Source of the DNA: Vigna angularis
Lineage: Eukaryota > Streptophyta > Magnoliopsida > Fabales > Fabaceae
Direction: 5' to 3'
Assembly: GCF_016808095.1 (NCBI RefSeq)
Contig: NC_068980.1
Coordinates: 12,308,888-12,372,887, forward strand
Length of the DNA stretch: 64,000 nucleotides
The notes beneath the pieces are model-generated. The model ran no database searches. It was not told the origin of the DNA and worked only from the letters and a program-made list of their open reading frames with translations. Numbering within the stretch: position 1 is the stretch's first letter; every line of letters starts with the position of its first letter. A program made the position numbers and the translations under genes. Shown here in pieces: positions 58,690 to 64,000 of the stretch.

Positions 58690-59060
58690 AGGTTATGTGT
58701 TTGTTAAGTATTGTATATCTTTATGTTTATTTGGTCAAATTAAGGTTACATGCAGAAGATACTTCGATCTCAAAGTTAGTAGTTAATGCATGATAAATGC
58801 AATCACCTATGTTTAGGTCTTTACCTCAAACTTGTATTTATAGATTTCAGAATGAGTTTTGGATTACTAACGACTTAATTATGGTCCAATTGGTACTAAT
58901 CATATTTTTGTTGTAAGTTAATTACCATCAGGCCAAATCATGGTTTATGGGTGACCGTTTAGTCTGTGCATTATGATGGTTCGATTGGATGGTTGTTGTA
59001 GTCATTTTTTACTGTATGGACCGTCCAGTCCAAGATTGACTAAACAACCATATGATGCAA
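58690..59060. repeat. LTR-like block related to 37600-38105
   Basis: Shares the order gatctcaaagttagtagt / aaatgcaatcacctat / cttgtatttatag / gaccgtccagtcc with the earlier block, in the same orientation. Confidence 0.4.
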
Positions 59061-59185
59061 CTTCTTTGTTAATGCTAATTATGTGTATTAAGATATATTG
59101 TATTCTTTAGTTGTTCCAAATTATATATTTATTCTGATTGATTATAATAAAATTATTTTATATATATGTTAGACAAATATATCTC

Positions 59186-59296
<111 letters not shown>

Positions 59297-59448
59297 GGTT
59301 TGCTAACGCGCGTATGTCTGTTTTTCAGTTGGTACATTTTAGCAATATGTATCGGGTTTTAGTAGACAAAAATACCCTTATATATCATGGATTCTAAGTT
59401 GTAAGGTTAAGGGTATTTTAATAATTTTCATTCTCAATTGTAGTCCCA

Positions 59449-59875
59449 ATTGAAAAAATCAGAAACACTTGCCGTTAAACAACTTTACAAAAAATGATTT
59501 TATAATGAGTTTTCATTTTAAAATTTTTGTCTTATCTAATTTTATCCAATTTTCACAAGCATAAAAGAATTGGTAATTGACCTGGAAAAAATCAGAAATA
59601 CTCGCTGTTAAACAATTTCTTACAAAAAATGATTTTATAATGAGTTTTCATTTTATAATTTTTGTCTTATCTAATTTTATCTAATTTTCACAAGCATAAT
59701 GACATCAAAGAATTGGTAATTGGCTTGGAAAAAAAATCGGAAACACTCGTTGTTAAACAATTTCTTACAAAAAATGATTTTATAATGAGTTTTCATTTTA
59801 TAATTTTTGTCGTATATAATTTTATCTAATTTTCACAAGCATAATGACATCTGAATGAATTGGTAATTGGCCTGG
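59449..59875. repeat. Three ~143-bp tandem units
   Basis: Each begins aaaaaatcagaaacactygc and runs through aaaaaatgattttataatga and aattttcacaagcataa to gaattggtaattggcctgg. Confidence 0.88.
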
Positions 59876-60063
59876 AGATTTTTTTTAGAGATGATGATTC
59901 AACATATGCAGATGATAAAATTATAGAGATTAGTGAAGATGGTGAAATTGAAGAGATCTTGAATGAACCTTTGCCTGAAGGTGAATATGTCAATACCTCA
60001 ACTTTTTACAAAGACAAATTGTTTAACGGCAAGTGTTTCAGATTTTTTCAATTGAGACTATAA
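59875..60063 (+). CDS. Short acidic open frame inside the (AT)n-flanked element
   Basis: Open to the TAA at 60061-60063, with FRDDDSTYADDKIIEISEDG followed by EILNEPLPEGEYVNTSTFYK. The last ~12 residues come from the right inverted arm. The acidic segment is of normal protein composition and differs from the surrounding repeats, so it may be a captured exon. There is no in-frame ATG near its start, and I do not recognise it. Confidence 0.3.
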   Translation, partial: EIFFRDDDSTYADDKIIEISEDGEIEEILNEPLPEGEYVNTSTFYKDKLFNGKCFRFFQLRL

Positions 60064-60304
60064 TAGGGATGACAGAGAAAAGGTTAGAGTGAGAGAGATA
60101 AAAGAGAAAGGGTTAAGATGAATGAGAAATGTGAGTAAGAATTTGGGGTTTCTTTTTCTTTTGAGAATGTTTTGAAAATGAAAATTATTAAAATATCATT
60201 AACCTTAAAACTTAAAATCCATGATATATAAGGATATTTTTATCTACTAAAACCTGGTACACATTGTACAAACTGAAAAACATACGTACCCGCGTTAGCA
60301 AATC

Positions 60305-60416
<112 letters not shown>

Positions 60417-60799
60417 GTATTGTCGGATAAGACTTACTTAACAGTAAGTCGACGTTATGCCTACTACTTCCCCAATTTTGAGTCACAAAACTTATTTAAA
60501 GTATGTACACATTGAATAGATCATTATACTCATTTAATATAGGTTGATATTCTATGTCTACTGTGTTATGAATTTTTGAAACTCGCTTTTATTAGACTTT
60601 CACTTATTAAGTTGTAACATCTTACTAACTTTTTACATGTTTTTTTAATGGTAGTGATTAAATTAAAATATTTATATACAAAAATTATATTTTCCATAAT
60701 TTATTTATAACCAATTACATTTGGTTTAGATTTATGTAGATATTACTGATATAATAAATTTAACATATATGTTTAGCAATTGTACAACCACGATGTAAT

Positions 60800-61387
60800 T
60801 TGGAGTGAAAAAAAAACAATCTTCCTTTCCTTCATTTTCCTTGTTTCCGGATACTTCATGGTTATGTTGGTCATGGTAGATCTGAGAGGAGGAAGCCATG
60901 TGCATATGAGAGGAGAAGGGTATGGCACCGACGATGTTGCCAGTCCAGCACACTACGACGATCTGTGATGGTGATGCCCATATCTGGTTTGAAGAAGAGA
61001 GGAAATAAAACTTGTATGGAGGAAGAAGAATATGAGACATGGGCATTGCAGTGAAAAGGAAAAATGTTTTTGGCTTGGAAAATGAGAGAGAAAAAAGTTG
61101 AAGAGGAAGAAAAGAATGTTGCGTTTTGGAAGAGTTTAGGATTTTTTAAGTCTTTTTTACATCTGTTTTTATTACAACTGATGTAAATAGACTAAACATG
61201 AGTAGATTTTTTATCCATTTTTCTCCCACCCAATATAATAGTTGACTTCGGCATAGATTTTACACCGATTTCATAACGAATTGATGTAATGTAATCTTTT
61301 ATTACAAAATTCTCATCTTGCTTTTTATTTACATGGATTCCTTAACAACCAACCTAATATCTCGTTATTTTCCATTTTGCACTAGTG
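60800..61387. mobile_element. Possible CACTA-like element, right part
   Basis: The right terminus at 61380-61387 reads, reverse-complemented, CACTAGTGCAAAATGG. It is preceded by paired motifs acatctgttt/aactgatgta and accgatttcat/aattgatgta, like CACTA subterminal repeats. A G+C-richer stretch at about 60870-61050 may be captured sequence. The left end and a target duplication were not found. Confidence 0.38.
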
Positions 61388-62485
61388 TTTGATTATGTTT
61401 CTCTTCTTGGTCATCTATGGTTTTTGTTTCTTTGTTTTGTTTTAGAAACGATGTTGCTCTTATGATTGTACTTTCTTCCTTATTGTTAATGCAAGTATAC
61501 TTGTTAGCATCTCTTCAAGTCAAGGCTTTAAATCAAAACATGTCATGTATATTTGTTCTACCTTATTTCAAGAGATATGACCTTGATTATATGTTTATGC
61601 CTACATACTTCCTTTGATATTTTGATTGTCTTGGGATTTTAATTTACTATTTTAAACCCATTTGATTGATTTGTTCTTTCAATCACTTATCATTTTTTAG
61701 GTTTTCACTTTTTTAATGACTTTATTACTCTTATGTTGAGGTTGGAATTTCATTATGACTACTCACTGTAACATTTTATCTCCATATTGATTAAATATAT
61801 CAATGAAAAACTAACCCTAGCCCTAAATTTTGGGTTATAATATAATCTATTTCTAATCTCACATAAAAATTTATCCTAATAAAATTTATTAAATCTTAGA
61901 TGTTAGTTGATCACTTAAAAAAATGTAAGAAATTTAAAAATAACAAATTTAGGGAATGTTTTTTATTGTGTTAAATAAATTTGGAATCTCTCTTATATAA
62001 AGTTAGTTGTTTTCTAATGTCTCAACTTTTTGCATTGTATAGTTTTTGGGTGGAAGACTTCTGTTGATAAATGAAATATTTTATATTTTAGGAATAAATA
62101 TGTTTTTAGTACATGAAGTATTACTTAAAATTGGAAATGACCTATAGTTGAAATTTATACAGTGGTTAATCATGTACTTTTAAAAACGTTGATTTTGGTT
62201 TCTATTTTTAAAATCATTAAAATTTATCCTACATGACAAACGACATTTTAATTCAGTATATGAACTACTAATACGTGATTTAATTTTTTAAATTAAAATG
62301 AATTTTTTGTAGAAAATAGAAACAACGATGGCTGGATAGAAAAAATAAGGGTTGTAGAGAGTGGTGAGCCCAACCCAACTCATTCTTGTTTTTTCCAAAA
62401 ATCAGAAACCCTTTAGGTTTTCTTCATCCTGCTCACGAACTCAAAAGCTATTATCTCCTCACCACCAAGACTAATCTCCATCATC
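61388..62485. other. AT-rich intergenic sequence, no gene seen
   Basis: Short frames only; none has a recognisable domain or splice support. Confidence 0.5.
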
Positions 62486-62489
62486 TAAC

Positions 62490-62619
62490 AAGGGTACCAC
62501 ACCACTCTTTATCCAAAACCTTAAAGCAAAGGGTTAATAGGTATTTCATCTTTATATATTACTCTACTTTCTCATTTCTATCCAATGTGGGACTTAGACT
62601 CACACTTGGATTCCCAACA
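62490..62619 (-). repeat. TRIM LTR fragment
   Basis: On the minus strand it starts TGTTGGGAATCCAAGTGTGA and continues through ggataaagagtggtgt. It matches the TRIM repeats at 23244-23663, but the inner ~60 bp of the repeat are missing. Confidence 0.72.
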
Positions 62620-63109
62620 ACACATCTATTCTAGGCTAACAGTGTGTGTTACCCCTACCCCTCTTTCTCTCTTTCTCCATTTTTTTTCTTGTTTTGTGAT
62701 TTAGATTCACCAATATTGGTAATTGTTGATTGTTGGTTATGTATTAGAGTTACGTAGAGAGATGAAATAATTGGAGGTGATGGAGCAATAGATAGAGAAG
62801 AAGTTGCCCCATCTTAGAAAAATGGAGTTGTTAGTTTGATAGTCTTTGTTTTTGGTGATTATGTGGAGGTGAATGGTGTTGGGTGGTTGAAGATAATGTT
62901 TAGCAAAAATAAAGGTGGTAAAAATGACGAAGGAGAGTGGGGTGTTATGTGTTGAAGTGATGAAAAATAGAAGCCATAGATTTCACTATCGAATCTTTAC
63001 GGTGAAAATGATTTTCATTTTTATTTAATTAATCTTTTAAATTTTTTAAATAAACTCATCATGTATTAATCTTGAAAATTTATTTTAATTAAAAAATTAA
63101 ATAACATGT
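62620..63109. other. Intergenic sequence, no gene seen
   Basis: No coding signal. Composition is slightly less AT-rich at 62740-62960, without a recognisable frame. Confidence 0.5.
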
Positions 63110-63117
63110 GTCACCAC

Positions 63118-63621
63118 TAAGGATGACAACGGGTCGGGTACGGATAATGTCTACCCGCAACCCGACCCGAAAATGGAAACTCGACTCGCAACCTGGCTCG
63201 CTACTCGTACAGATATCTGTTTCAAAAAAATTCGTGAATATTTTAAAACTCGCGGGTACCCGCGGATACCGGCAAATATTAAAAAAATATATATTTTATA
63301 CATTTTTAAAATAAAATTACAAAAAAAATATAAAATTTAATATAAATGAAATAAAATATAAACTAAAATTTAATTTTAATTAAATTTAATCTAAAAATAT
63401 ATAAATTAATTTAATTTAAATTAAATTATTGTTTTTATTTTTTGTGGATAATAGGTATCCACGAGTAGGTAGTATAATATTCACACCCGACCTGTTTATA
63501 AATAGATATTAAAATATCTGCTATCCGAAATCCACATGTTGTAAATATCTGAAGGTACCAATTATTCATTACATATTTTATCTGCAAATATCCGCAAGCG
63601 TGAATTTTTCTATAATCCCTA
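63118..63621. mobile_element. hAT-type MITE
   Basis: 504 bp with ends TAAGGATGAC and, reverse-complemented, TAGGGATTAT, close to the usual TAGGGATGAC terminus. The 8-bp flanks GTCACCAC (63110-63117) and GTCACCAT (63622-63629) match at seven positions, as expected of hAT insertions. Subterminal gggtcgggta and tacccgcgg motifs are typical of this group. No coding capacity. Confidence 0.78.
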
Positions 63622-63629
63622 GTCACCAT

Positions 63630-64000
63630 ACATGTCAACATCTTTGATGCTAAATTGGAATCTCGTTTGTCACATCAATAAACTTTAACATCGTTGATCA
63701 ATTGAAAATACAATTATCAAAAGGTATCAAGATCATTTCCAATTTTATCTACTACTTCAGAGAAGAAAAAAATATTTATCTCTTTATTTTACTAACATAA
63801 ATTCATTTTTCATGTTATATAAAAAATTAATCAGTTTATATGAAATCTCCCAAATTAATGTAAATATTAAAAGTGTGATGGGAATAGATTTAAATAACTT
63901 CTTTTTCCACTCTTATAATTGATATTTTCGTTATAACAAACATATTGATTCACTACATATATTTTTATTATGATTAAATTATATAAAAGTATTTTTCCTC
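63630..64000. other. AT-rich sequence to the window end, no gene seen
   Basis: No coding signal was recognised. Confidence 0.5.

Overview
This window is plant nuclear DNA: very AT-rich intergenic sequence, genes with short GT-AG introns, plant-specific protein families and a dense nest of plant transposons. Repeat content and protein similarity point to a legume of the Vigna/Phaseolus type; that is an inference, not something a single sequence proves.

Four host protein-coding genes are supported. (1) A six-exon plus-strand gene (5473-11649) encodes a 242-residue, probably plastid-targeted protein with two membrane segments and a C-terminal four-cysteine zinc ribbon; its 3.8 kb intron 4 holds a gag-only retrotransposon. 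(2) A two-exon plus-strand gene (29638-30744) encodes a secreted cysteine-rich protein of the plant root cap/LEA-related family. (3) A minus-strand single-exon gene (32517-33683) encodes a receptor-like kinase that keeps a membrane segment and a kinase domain but has no malectin-like ectodomain. (4) A minus-strand gene (46675-49206) encodes a full THESEUS1-type CrRLK1L receptor kinase, with a probable intron in its 5' UTR. Genes 3 and 4 lie 13 kb apart on the same strand and belong to the same superfamily.

The rest is mostly mobile DNA. The largest unit is a 10.4 kb Mutator-like element (12592-22950) with about 1.5 kb inverted arms and a perfect 9-bp target duplication. Each arm carries a copy of the C-terminal end of a ULP1-type (C48) SUMO protease, and a tandem array of about 209-bp units lies between the arms. 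A young 5.9 kb LTR element with its own target duplication (CATAC) sits inside it. A 1.8 kb CACTA element (35699-37488) carries a broken 5' piece of an actin-interacting protein 1 gene and is itself inserted in a Ty1/copia mosaic. Other elements are a TRIM, three copies of a ~2-2.5 kb LTR family (two in minus orientation, one in plus orientation with primer-binding site), a deleted Tat/Ogre-like element with two tandem arrays, a CACTA element with a broken TNP2-type transposase, two hAT-type MITEs, a LINE remnant, and a 1 kb inverted-repeat element bounded on both sides by more than 100 bp of (AT)n.

Positions of exons, LTRs, terminal repeats and target duplications were read by eye from the sequence. 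Family assignments rest on recognised motifs and remembered family patterns, not on searches. I saw no tRNA, rRNA or CRISPR array.
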